The notes below the pieces were generated by a model. The model was given only the letters and a program-made list of their open reading frames with translations. It made no database searches and was not told where the DNA came from. Of a stretch of 64,000 nt of DNA, positions 38,601-50,600 are shown one piece after another. The stretch comes from Thalassia testudinum (lineage: Eukaryota > Streptophyta > Magnoliopsida > Alismatales > Hydrocharitaceae): positions 36,392,501-36,456,500 of the forward strand of contig JAZHRO010000026.1 of the NCBI GenBank assembly GCA_037157565.1. Reading direction: 5' to 3'. Made by a program: the position numbers and the translations under genes. Position 1 is the first letter of the stretch. The number at the start of each line of letters is the position of its first letter.

Positions 38601-41600
38601 GAAATGTTTGAGCATGTTTTGAGATGTACTGTTTACTTGAGTGCATGTTTAAAATAAATTGCTAGAAATGGTATTATTGTAATTATGAGATATTGTTTTA
38701 AACATGAAAACATGCGCTGCCTGTATGTAATAGAAAATTTAGAATTGGATAGTGTAATCCGGATATTGATAATGAGATGAATATGAGCATGAACTCTACG
38801 GAGAATTAGGAGTAGAACTCCTGTGTATGAAAGGAAATCTGGTATGTAAACGGGAAGTGAGTTGGTCCTTGTGTACACAATACCAAGGGGAGCGACTATC
38901 CCTTTTTAGTGTAGAGGGGTGCTAGCCGCCTCTAGGGTTAAGACCCGGGGTTAAACATAGTCACTCTATACCGACTCCTATTCCACCCTTGTGTACGTAG
39001 TACCGAGGTGTGCTACTAGTGTAGGAAGGAAGCTAGCCGTCCCATGGGACCCAGGGTTAGGATTAGCCAACCTACACCGACTCTTGTTAGGCCCACAGGG
39101 CAAACCAGGATAATCGGACTGTGGAGGGACGGGACCCCTATTTGGTTGAGAGTGTAAGGCCCTATACTGTTCCGTGTTATACTTTGGACGTACCCGCTAG
39201 TGAAAACAACTAACCATGTGCCAGTGCGGGGTAGCTACCTGTGCGCTTATCACGCGTGCTGTAATCACCGCTATGTCGCGACAGTGACCACGGGGTGGTT
39301 GACTAGGTGTAGGACTATTGTGGGGGACTCTCCCGACCAGGAGAGCACCACGTGTACCTTCTACTCTACGGAAAAGACTATAATCAAGATCGTTCCCACA
39401 AGGAACAAGCAAGATCAAGAAATACTTGGATCCTTTTTGAAATAAATGAACTAGAAATACATAGATGAAATAGAAATGAGAATAAAATATGGTTGCTTGT
39501 TTTACTTTACTTGCACATAAATAATGTAAGCACCACTTTATTCAGCGTTCGCTGACTCTGTCTTTTCGTAACCCTGTTCAGGATCAGGAGTTGAGTAGCC
39601 CGAGTTTCTGACTGCAAAGGGTGCTGGACCCAGCAGAACCCAGCCATAGTCATTTCTTTCTAGCTTTTTAGTTTTATGCTGTTGTAGTGAGTAATAGATA
39701 TCTATTTTACCGTTCATGTTACTTTCTTTCTTTTTCGCTGTGTTGTGCTTGCATGTATTATTTTGAGACAGTTTGCTCTACTTTTCTTTATCGTTTCACT
39801 TTTCTTTTTGCTTAGTTATAATACATGTGTGGATGTGGTATTATTTCCTGCTTTTGGTTATTTCCTGTTGGATGATTAGATCTTAGGATTAATCGAAACG
39901 AGCCGATCTCAGATCCTGTAAGAATCTGACAATCAGGTTGTAACACTCAAGCATTCCATTTATCTTTGCAATAGTGAATTCAACTCTTATACTACTCTTT
40001 TATAACTTATAATTGGCAATTTGATGTCACAAGCATTGATCATATGATTACTGAAGTACATCTTGAAGATGAATTTTAGAAATGTGTACATGCGTTCATG
40101 AAAATTGAGCATCTCTAAATCAATCAAGAGAAAGATAGAGAGATAGAGCAAGGCAAAAAAGAATAAGAGCACTAGATAGCACAACTTGCCATATCAACAT
40201 CAAGTAAAATCAAATATTTAGCAATATGATCGCAAGAAACCACAAAATGAAAGCCATCGGAATCAGTTATTTCATGCTTCTGATGTAGTGCTTCTATGAA
40301 AATTACCCTATAGCCCTTAAACAATGCCTGAATTTTAACAGCAGCCAGCTCCTCTCTGACTCTCCCTTGCCCAGATCTGATATCAGGACCTTGCGCTTCC
40401 CTATCTCTGTTAACATGCTTCGGTATATGTGCTGCAACATTGTCTTGTTGGTGAATCTTATCTTCTAAAATCAATGGTACATTAGTTTGAAGTGTATGCA
40501 GTGACGTCTTTTCTCCTTCTGTATTGATGCTTATGGATGATGTGACGCGTAATGGATGAGAGATAACAGGAGATACCCCTTCCTGAGTGGATCTTCCTTG
40601 GCCATCAACCCATAAATCATCCCTTGCGGCTTTCTTCATCAAAGAAAGTAAATATAAGTAGTGACTTTGAACAAGAATAGGTTTTGCCAGGAGATAAAGA
40701 AAATAAATAAATAAACCTGAAAAGGAGTTTACGTAATGCATTTTTATTTAAGTAGAAGAATTTGCGGCAGAGGTAGTAATTTTTAGTTGTAGAAAATCAT
40801 CTAAATTTCAAAGAGAACATTACCTGTAACGAGAAGTTCCTCAATCTATATAAGAAAAACGGCCATGGTAATCAAGAGGATGAGAATGAATTGTACAATT
40901 GATGCGGTAAAAAGCTGGCTGGCATCAACGATGTGTACACTTGACAAAACAATGGAGATTCACCCCGTCCACCAAAAGGACCTACTAAAAGAAAGAGCTG
41001 ACCCCCTCTTCTACTCATCAGGGTTCATCAGGCTGGGGGGCATGGAATTTATAATTTTCATGTATAATATAATCATGTGACTTTTCCTGAATTGCATAGC
41101 TATATTCCTACTAAAGTATTAAGAACATGCTAACTTGATAGTAGTGGTAACTAGAATCTGGAAGCAATTCAAGGGTTAGCTTTGAGATTAGCATGATCAA
41201 CCTCTTACGGTAATTTCTGTCTGAGATCTCACAAGTCCAATTTCCCTTCCTTACCTTTAAAATTCCAATTTAAAGGGAAAAGCATATTTCAATCTTCCTC
41301 CCAGAGTAGCTGTTGTTAAGAGACCAAGATCAGAGTTTACCTTTTGAGAAAGTGAAGCAAAGCCAATTTCTTGTACTTGTTGAGTTTGCTTTATCCTTGA
41401 CAAACCATACAGTCACTTACTAAGCACCTACGCACTCCTTTTGCCACCACCATGGTAGTTGTCTAGATGTCCTGGTATCCACTTATGTAAAGATTTCTTT
41501 TGAGAGAATTATTTTTTACTTGTCTTATGTTTTATGTCTTTTGTCTTTTGTTTGCACTCCTATTATTCTTGTAAGGACATTCTATGTAATTTACCCAAAG

Positions 41601-44600
41601 GGTTCCTTTCCCAACATGATATCAGGGTAGCGGTCCTAGATCAGTGCTTGCGTACCCCACCAAAATCCTAACCGGCAAACCTTCCACCAAAACCTCCTTC
41701 TCTCTCAATCTTCTCTCCACCATATCGAGGAGGTCACCAGCAACAGGGCACCCCCAGCCTCACCATTCGCAACAATAGTGCTACTAGTGGCTGGAGGAGC
41801 CACAAGCGCTGCCTAGTAGGCCCCCCTGAGCATTGAAAGTGGTGCCTCTGCTGCCCAGCATTTCCATTGGCTTTCAAGAACCCCTAATGTGTGTTTCCAA
41901 AAAAAAGAACCCCTGATGTTGTCGCCAATCGTGCTCCTCGCTGCCCAACGTTGTCGTAGACCGCCCACCCCTTTGATGCGCCTCAGTTGAGGGTCAAATT
42001 AGACCCTGGTGGTGGTGCACACGCTGCGGAGGTCTCTGGAGGTGCAAGTCTTTCCTTCACGGTGATCTGATTTACTATTTTCCGAACTGATAGTTGATGT
42101 TTTGACACCAAGTTGTAAAGTTTTTTCTTTGATTTTCCTACAAATCGAATATCCATGGAAGAGAACAAGGATATTACCATTGGTGACTCAATGGGGAAGT
42201 CATCTACCTTGAGTTCATCTCCTCATATGCAAGGGACTTCCATTAAATTAGTTGGAACTAATTTTCTGTAATGGTCTACTTCCTTTTCACGATTTGTAGG
42301 GTCTCATCTTAAGAAGTACATCTTGTTGACAGATGAACCGCATGAAAGTGCAAAGATGAAAGATTGGGAGGTAGATAATGACTAGGTGGTTACTTACATG
42401 CTAAATAACATAAAGGAGCATATTGCTAAACAGGTCATGTCTTATCTTCAACTAAGCAAATGTGGGAGGTATTGCATGAGATTCATTCTCAAAAGAATAA
42501 TATTGCTTGATTATACAGAGTTATAGAAGATATTCATAATTCAAGAAAGGGACCATGACGTTGATGAGTGCTATGGTACAATGAAGAATCTATGGAGTGA
42601 ACAAGATACTTATCAACCCATCACTGCAAATGTCAATGTTATAGCCAAGCAGAGGGAAGCGATTCGTCCAGTCCAGCTCTTGGCTACCTTGGGTCTAGAA
42701 GACAGGGTAGTCAAGGATCAATTGATGACATCTGAGGAAATACCCACTCCTGTACAGATCTATGCTTGTTCATTATAGTTGAAAATTTCAGAGCATATTC
42801 CTAGTGTAGATTCCTCTGCCATGACGTCTGTTGGTCATCATTGTGCTCAAGGAGATTATGGTTGGTGTGGTGCCCATGGCCAAGGTAACTTCAAAGGAGG
42901 ACATGAACATGGTAAGAGAAGAATTTTTTCTTGTAAGTATTGTCATAGATAGGGCCATATTATTGATAGATGTTAGATAAAGCATGACTATCCTCAGCGT
43001 CAAGGACTTAAAGCCAATCAGGTTGCTACAGGTGAAGAAGATGCAAAGTACCAAGTTGATGATGAACAAGTGACCATGTCGAGGGCAGAGTATGATAGGC
43101 TGATGACATCATAAACCACTACTGCAGTAGGAGCATAAGCTTTTAGTACTATAGGTACAACTGCATTATTTGTTGGATCCCGTGGTCCTGCATGGATTAC
43201 ATATTTAGGAAGCTCTTTACCTCCCACAGTGCCACAGGATATTCCCTTACCTATATCCTTTGCACCGCCACTAGTGCCCTTTAAGCATGCCTTATCTCAT
43301 ATGAAAATTCCTATGGGAGATACCTTCCCTAGACAGCCTGAAGTCACAGATACTTTTCCCAAACATTTTCTGCGTAGGCGTACAACTTCTCCTGAAGAAG
43401 AACCTTTTTCTACTATTCCTACTTAGCCCCTTGCCAACGCTGATGATTCGTCTGAAGGTCAGGTATCGTCTACTACTGAGAGTTCTAACTTGGATCTTCT
43501 TATAGCACAAAGGAAGGCTCCAAGATCATGTCATTAGCGTGCTCCTCATTCTTTATCTCGGTATATGTATTTTGACCAGTTACCTGTAGCAGGTAGAGAT
43601 GAAAACGGGTTGGGTTTGGGTCGAATTTGGCTAAACCCATATCCATTCCCATTTACAAAATCCATACTTATACCCTACCCATTTACCCATTAAACATAAA
43701 AATTTAAACCCATACCCATGTACCCATCAAGTGTCCATTTACCCATCGGGTACCCACTTATAAATTGATCTTACAATCAAATTGTGCCCAAATTGAGGTT
43801 AAAGAAGAAAAAAAAATCTATAACATGATTCATTAATTGTTTATTTTTAACAAGCCTGAAATATAGGGGCTTAGGCCACTCCAATTGTAGAGATCTCCAT
43901 TGAAATTATTGCAAGAAACTTCAAGGGAAATATATCAAAAATAAAAAATACAAAGAAAGACAAAATATAAGTACATTTCAAATAAAAGAACCCAATCCTG
44001 GAAATAAATATTCAATGGAAGCTTCAAAAACACTTCTACCCTTCAAAATCATAGAGGGAATCATAAGGGAGATTAAAGCTAGGGGAATGAAGAACTTAGG
44101 ATGGGACTTATATATCTCGGGTAAATGAAGATTTTATTTGAGCACTCGGGTCAGGTAATCAGGTATAGATCTATACCCATACCCAGTCGTTTTTTTGAAT
44201 AAAACCCACACCCGAACCCTGTTAGGTTCAGGTCGGGTTTACCAAAACTTACATCTCTAGTAGCAGGGAGGTTGTTATCTTTTGCAGTTGATAGTCATCA
44301 GCTGCCTCGTAGCCATACAGAGGCTATTCAGGACCCTTCCTGGAACCTAGCTATGGAAGAAGAAATGGCATCTCTTCAATCTAGAGGCACATGGCATCTT
44401 ATTGACCTACCTCCTGGTGTAGTTGTTGTGGCATGCATATGGGTATTTACTATCAAGTACCTCCCTGATGGTTTCATTCAGCGTTGTAAGGCTAGACTTA
44501 TAGCTAAAGGCTACACTCAAACCTTTGGCGGGGATTATTTTGAGACAATTTCTTCTATTGCACGTCTCAACTCTGTTCAAGTTCTTTCATTAATTGCAGT

Positions 44601-47600
44601 TAATAAAGACTGGCCAATTTATCAACTTGATATTAAAAATGCATTTCTTTATGGAGATCTTGATGAAGAAGTCTATATGTATCAACCCCCTAGGTTTGTT
44701 AGTAAGGGGGAGTGTCAGAAGGTCTGCAAACTTCATAAAGTTATATATGGACTGAAGTAGGGTCCCAGAGCTTAGTTTGATATATTCAACATAACGGTTC
44801 AGAGCTTTGGTTTTACCAGGTCCATGTTAGATCATTCTACTTTTACCAGGCACATTGAGACATGTTCTGTTATTCTGATTGTATATGTTAATGATATACT
44901 TTTAACTGGAAGTGATGAGAAAGGTCTGGAGGATACTAAGGCCTTTCTACATAAAGAGTTTGTGACCAAGGACTTGGGATTGATTAGTTGCTTCCTTGAT
45001 ACTGAGATTCATCGTATGAAGGGTGGAATGGTCGTGTCGCAGAGAAAGCATGTCTTGGATATGCTTCGTGAGGCAAGGATGCTTGGTTGCAAACCCGTTA
45101 ATATACCTTTGGATCCAACAACTCATCTTGTAGATATGGCGAGTCCTGCCTTGGAGGATGTGATCCGATATAGAGCTATGGTTGACAAGCCATTGTATCT
45201 TCCTGTGACAAGACCAGATATATCTTATGCTGTAGGGAGGTTGAACCAATTTATGCAAGAGCCCAGAGAGGTTCACTGGGCAGGTATTTGCCAGCTATTG
45301 AGGTTATCTAAAGAGCTCCCCGGGGAAAGGTTTATTTTTCTAGAGATATAGACATCTTAATGAAAGTGGATATTCAGATGCAGATTATGCAGGTGCTCAT
45401 GAGGATAGAAGATTCACACTGGTTATTGTACATATGTAGGAGGAAATATGGTCACATGGAAGAGCAAGAAACAGAATGTGGTGTATAGGTCAAGTGTAGA
45501 ATCAAAATATAGCGCTATGGCTCATACTGCTTGTGAGTTTTTTTGGGTAACATCTATTCTTAAGGATTTTGGTGTTGATATCTCAGGTTCGATTCTTAAG
45601 TACTGTGATAATAAGGTAGCAACCTTCATTACAAATAATCATGCCTTTCATGAGAGGACAAAACACATTGAGGTGGATTGTCACTTCATTAGAGATGCTG
45701 TGATGACTAGTAAAATTTCTACCCCCTACTTTTATACTAATGATTAGATTGCTAACATATTCACTAGGCCTTTCATTAGGAAAAGACTGGAGTACCTATG
45801 TTCCAAGCTGAGCCTATCCAATGTCTACACTCCAGCATAAGGGAGAGTGTTGAGAGAATTATTTTTTACTTGTTTTATGTTTTGTCTTTTGTCCTTGTTT
45901 GCACTTCTATTATTCTTGTAAGGACATGCTATGTAATTTACCCAAAGGTATAAGAGTCCTTAGGGTTATTGGAATAAGACTTCTCTCATTTTCCAACAAT
46001 TTCATTTTTTGTGCCCCTCTTACCCCACTTTCTTCCTTCATCCCTATATTTATCTTTCCCTTGCGAAAAAATAACATTCTTCCATTTTTACCACAAAGCT
46101 TGAAATGCGAGTGGAAGAAAGTAAGAAAAAATGTAGGATACTTTAATGGATCATCAAATAACCTTTGTTTAGTGTTGGCAACTCGTTCTTCCTTGCTTAT
46201 CTTCAAAGGGAGAATAGGAATTGGCTTCATCCTCAGTTTTGCTAGTAGATCAAAATTGACGGTTAATAGATCCTGTGCCAGTTAGTTACTCTTAGTGCAA
46301 CAATTTGGTGAACTCCCTTACATATGAGGTTAAAGGTAGCCTAGGTTATAGTCCTATATTTAGACTCAACACTTGGTTTAGCCACTACTATCCATTTCTT
46401 GCTTTTGACTAGATTACTTCCAACAAATAGACAATACCAATGGTACACTTTCTATACTGCAAACACCCCCTAATCAACATCAATGTAGGTTACTACATCT
46501 AATGACCAACCACAAGCAATCAGTAGGCCCTTTCATGGTGAATACTTTAGATACTAGATAATCATCATGACTACATCCCTGTGTACCCTCTTGGGTTTAT
46601 CCATAAACTAATTCACTTTACTCAATGCATGAGCAATTTTAAGTTGTGTTACAATGGCATACAACAATTTCTCATTGAGCACCTATATTTTCTAGCATCT
46701 ACCTACCCCGAGTCATCATTGTTAAGTGTACCTTTAGGTCCATAGGGATAGAGGTAGGTTTGACACCCAACATGAGTCGATCTCCAATAATAGGTTTGTT
46801 ACATACTTCCTCTAAGACAAGGCAACTCTATAGGCATTTCAAGCTACCTCAAGCCCAAGAAAATATTTAGTAACCCTATGTCCTTTACAACAAAGTGCTT
46901 AGCCAGAAACTTGGTAGTCTTAATGCCATGTGTATCATCCTCAATTAATATGAAGTCATCCATATACATCAGCATTCTACAATTCCCTTAGCTACCATTT
47001 GTATGAAAATGGGGTGATTTACAGAGGACCTCCTGCATTTAATCATTTTGATGACATTTGATAACTTCTAGAACTAGGTACATGGATTCTTCCTAAGCTT
47101 ATAAATCACCTTATGCAATTTGCATACCTTGGCATACTCCTTAGCCTCAAAATTGTCGAGTTACTACATATACACTTTCTCTTGGAGGTCACCATGGAGG
47201 CATGAGTTCTTTATAGCTATCTAGTGGTGGGGTCGATCTTGGTGAACCATAGAGATGAGTATCCAAATTTTGTGTTACAGAATAAATTACATTAAGTAAT
47301 TTATAGTCAAATTAGTTAGGATTGGTTATGCTATCATGTTTGGTATTTCTTATTTTTGGTATGTGTTTATTATTGTTTCCTCTTATACCTTAGCCCTCTC
47401 TCTATATAAAGAGGGATTGCCTATTATGCCTTGTGATTGATGAGCAGATTTCCATTTAGCTCTTATAACTAGAAAAAGTTATTTTCTAACTTATTTCTAT
47501 TTACCTAGAACTTTTAGCATGTGCTTTTGTTTGTCCATCTAGTCCTAGTAAGGATAAGCTAGCTCCCAAGATAGTCAAGTGTGCTTTGTTAGGATATTTA

Positions 47601-50600
47601 GGTACTCAGAAGGGATACTAAAGCAATGCTCCTTTTCATTGATGTCACTATATTAATGCTAATATTACATTTTTGAGTCAATATTGTATTTCTTTATGGT
47701 TGGGTCCAAAGTAAGCATTGTTCCTAATGTAACATCTATAGATATTTCTTCTATTACCTTAAAGGTTATTTCTATTCAAATATCTTTTGACCAATCCAAG
47801 TACCAAGATTCCCCTATCATATATCACCATTATCTCCTATTTTTGTTCCTATCCAAAAATCATCTAAATTTGGAGATTTTACCTACTGACGATAATTTAG
47901 GTATTGATAGCCCAGAACATTAACAAGTAGATAGACAATATTAGGTGAATCCTCATTACGATGACAATCAACATGTGGCTACAGATTTGCCTATAATCTA
48001 GAGAAGCACATTTCATAGTTGTATTCTGTATTTCGTTTGCAGTGTAGAGACAGTTGATTCCTTTAGTTTCTAGGTTCAATTAGGAAGCTTTTGTATCTCA
48101 CAATTACATGCCAAACATTTACTTAACAATTGGAAATTTGAGCCAATTTATGAATAAGCCTATAAAAAGCACATTGGGATGTAGTAATTGGAGTCCTCAG
48201 ATACCTGAAGGCCTTCCCAAGGAAGGACTCTTGTTTACAATGAAGGTTTCCTTTGGCATTGTAGCATATATAGATGCTTATAAAGCATGGTGTCCTAAGG
48301 ATCAGAAGGTCCATCACTATTTTTTTCCACCTATGTTCCTGGGATCACGTGAATTGAAGGTGTAAGAAATAGGCAATCATATTTGAATCCAGTGTCAATT
48401 TTGAGCATCAGGACATGGCCCAAGTGGCAGTAAAGCTAACATGGGCATATTCCACACTATGTGATCTACATATCTCTATTGATTTAGTTGTGGTGATGAA
48501 ATGTGGTAACATGGTTGCTTTCTAAGATGCTAACAATTTGATGTTCATAGGAGGACTAAACATGTTGAGGTCAACATACAATATACTCAAGATTTTATTC
48601 AAAAAGTGTTCATTTATGCTACTAATATCTTATTAGAAGATCAGATGGCAAAGATGTTCACCAAAGCACTTCTTAGGACTTCTTTTTATATATGATGCTC
48701 GAAGTTGAGCATAATGGATATTTTTGCTCCAACTTGCTCTATTCTGCCTTTCCCCAAGTGTAGCAGAAAGGATGATTCTCTAGTTAACCCTTTCCTTCAC
48801 TGTTAGCTTTTGCTTTTTCGACCAATGATCACAAGGCAACATAGGGTTTGAATTCTGGCCAATTAGCCTCTTCTGATAAGTTGTATTTGTCTCAAATGTC
48901 AAGACTACATCACGTAGTAAATTAGCATCAAGAGGAGAGACTTACCTATTAATCAGGTAAATTTTCATCCTATATCTCCAGTATACAATTACATGCTACA
49001 TGCCTTTAAGCCTTAAATAATAAACAGGCACTTGCTTCTTTGAAAGTAACAACAATAGTTGGATTCCAAGAAAATTGGGAGTAGAAAGAGAAATCAAAGT
49101 GAGGAGTTGGTGGCATTTTGATGCTCAAGTTACAAAAAGATAGAACAATTGTGATAAAAGGTTACTCAGGACGCTGAGGACTGAACTTGGTGGCAAGAGG
49201 ATTATTTGGCTTTGCCCATTGTAAATGAGTTTCTGCATGACTTCTCCTATTGAGCAGATTGCTTGGCAGTCCATAGCAACCAAGGGAATGCACACGAAGG
49301 ACTCAATATGTGAGATAATGCTCCTTACTAAAAAAAACTGACAGTTCCAAGCTACCCATGAATTAGAGTTCGCAAAGTGAACTAGATGGATCAAGTTATT
49401 AGGGGGGTCCCCAAAATCTGGAGACAGCAGTACAGTTTTAAATAAATGGTGAGTTGTACAATAATAAGATGATGCAATCAAAGCCGTAAGATTTGGGTGT
49501 ATGTATTATCTAACAAAGTTGGATTTAGAGGTAAAAAATTATGGTCTGCAATTGATCAACGAGCTGCACAAACAATGACATGTGGAGTACTCATATAATA
49601 AAGGGCATACCTGGGCTTTACGCTTTCTTAAACTTCGAGATTTCCTCCCAAAGAGCACCCGTTTTATCCATCTAGCTGGTGATTTCTTCATCCTAGACGG
49701 AGTTCACGACCCCAGCACCTACACCTCTGAATCCACTCTGTGTCAACATGCAGAGCAGTACACAGCAAATTGGATTTGTCAATGAAATGTTGACTTGCTG
49801 CAGGATAACTATACAATGAACAAAAAATAGAAAAAGGAACAAGCTACCAACCGATGGCAACCTATTCATACAAACAAATAAAACAGACAAAGCACCAATG
49901 TAGCTAAAGACCAAGCTACCAAATAGGAATCTCGACCTTATGGTCACGTATACTAACAAATGTCTCAATCAAATGGATAGAGCCATTAGAACTACCATTA
50001 CGCACAACTTATTTAACACAAATAGTTCAATCAAAAGCAAGAATGCAATTCTACCGACTCTATCCCAAAAGCTAAGAACATGAAAAATGATTCCATTCGG
50101 CAAATGTTTCTAATTTGATTGATTCACTTATGCAAAAGCTGCCGATTGGGCACTCAAATTAACATATCTCAACGTTACTAGAATGCAGATCATAGATTAC
50201 ATGAAAGTACCATGAATAGCAAAGTCAACAGAGTTGGACGTCACGACATTCTTTTTACTTTAATTTCACCGCAATAGTATGCCATATGTAGAGAATGCAA
50301 TTTTCTGCTTGCTAGAGTACGGAGACTAACAGGAGCATCTTCCTGGGACCTTTTAAGCTAGCTAAATCTAACGTTATGCGGTCCTTAAAGAATACATCTT
50401 TAGTGATTCCTATTGGTATGCAACGTAGTAACAGACCATTTCCATGATCCAATCACAATGTATAATATGAAATCAAGCTTAGATCAAATCAACATACGAT
50501 GACAAGATGAGAAATCAAACACTAGAATCCAAGCACATGGAACCAAAGCAGAAACATTAGAAAGGACAACTGCAGCAGTTAAGACCTCATTCAGAGCAGA

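Larger units (their letters stand above)
31620..39945 (+). mobile_element. Element E: Ty3/Gypsy retrotransposon, IQD intron 2
   Basis: LTRs at 31620-34390 (2,771 bp) and 37227-39945 (2,719 bp). The flanking 5-mers CTCTA (31615-31619) and CTCAA (39946-39950) fit a target duplication with one change. Primer site TGGCATCAGAGC at 34394-34405. The interior is only 2.8 kb: a shortened gag with a zinc knuckle, protease, a few residues of RT, then RNase H and integrase. Large LTRs, a Met primer and the TTTTGGGGATGAAACTT polypurine region near 37193 fit a Tekay/Del-type chromovirus, although I see no chromodomain. Pol has many stops and lacks most of RT. Confidence 0.88.
41498..45998 (+). mobile_element. 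Copia C: internally deleted retrotransposon, IQD intron 1
   Basis: 5' LTR 41498-41616 (119 bp) and 3' LTR 45848-45998 (151 bp), flanked by the perfect duplication ATTTC (41493-41497 and 45999-46003). The 5' LTR lacks about 35 bp present near the end of the 3' LTR. The primer site is decayed (TGATATCAGGGT at 41617). It keeps gag with a zinc knuckle, then jumps from the protease approach to the integrase-RT linker, so protease and integrase are missing; RT and RNase H follow. A 666-bp hAT element sits in the linker. Confidence 0.9.

Noticed and set aside
40639..40741. Upstream extension of IQD exon 2 starting [11 protein letters not shown]
   Set aside because: Hydrophobic, unlike any IQD N-terminus; exon 1 at 49611-49691 supplies the correct start and phase.
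49125..49481. 118-codon minus-strand frame in intron 1 as an additional exon
   Set aside because: No IQD similarity, and exons 1 and 2 already join in phase without it.
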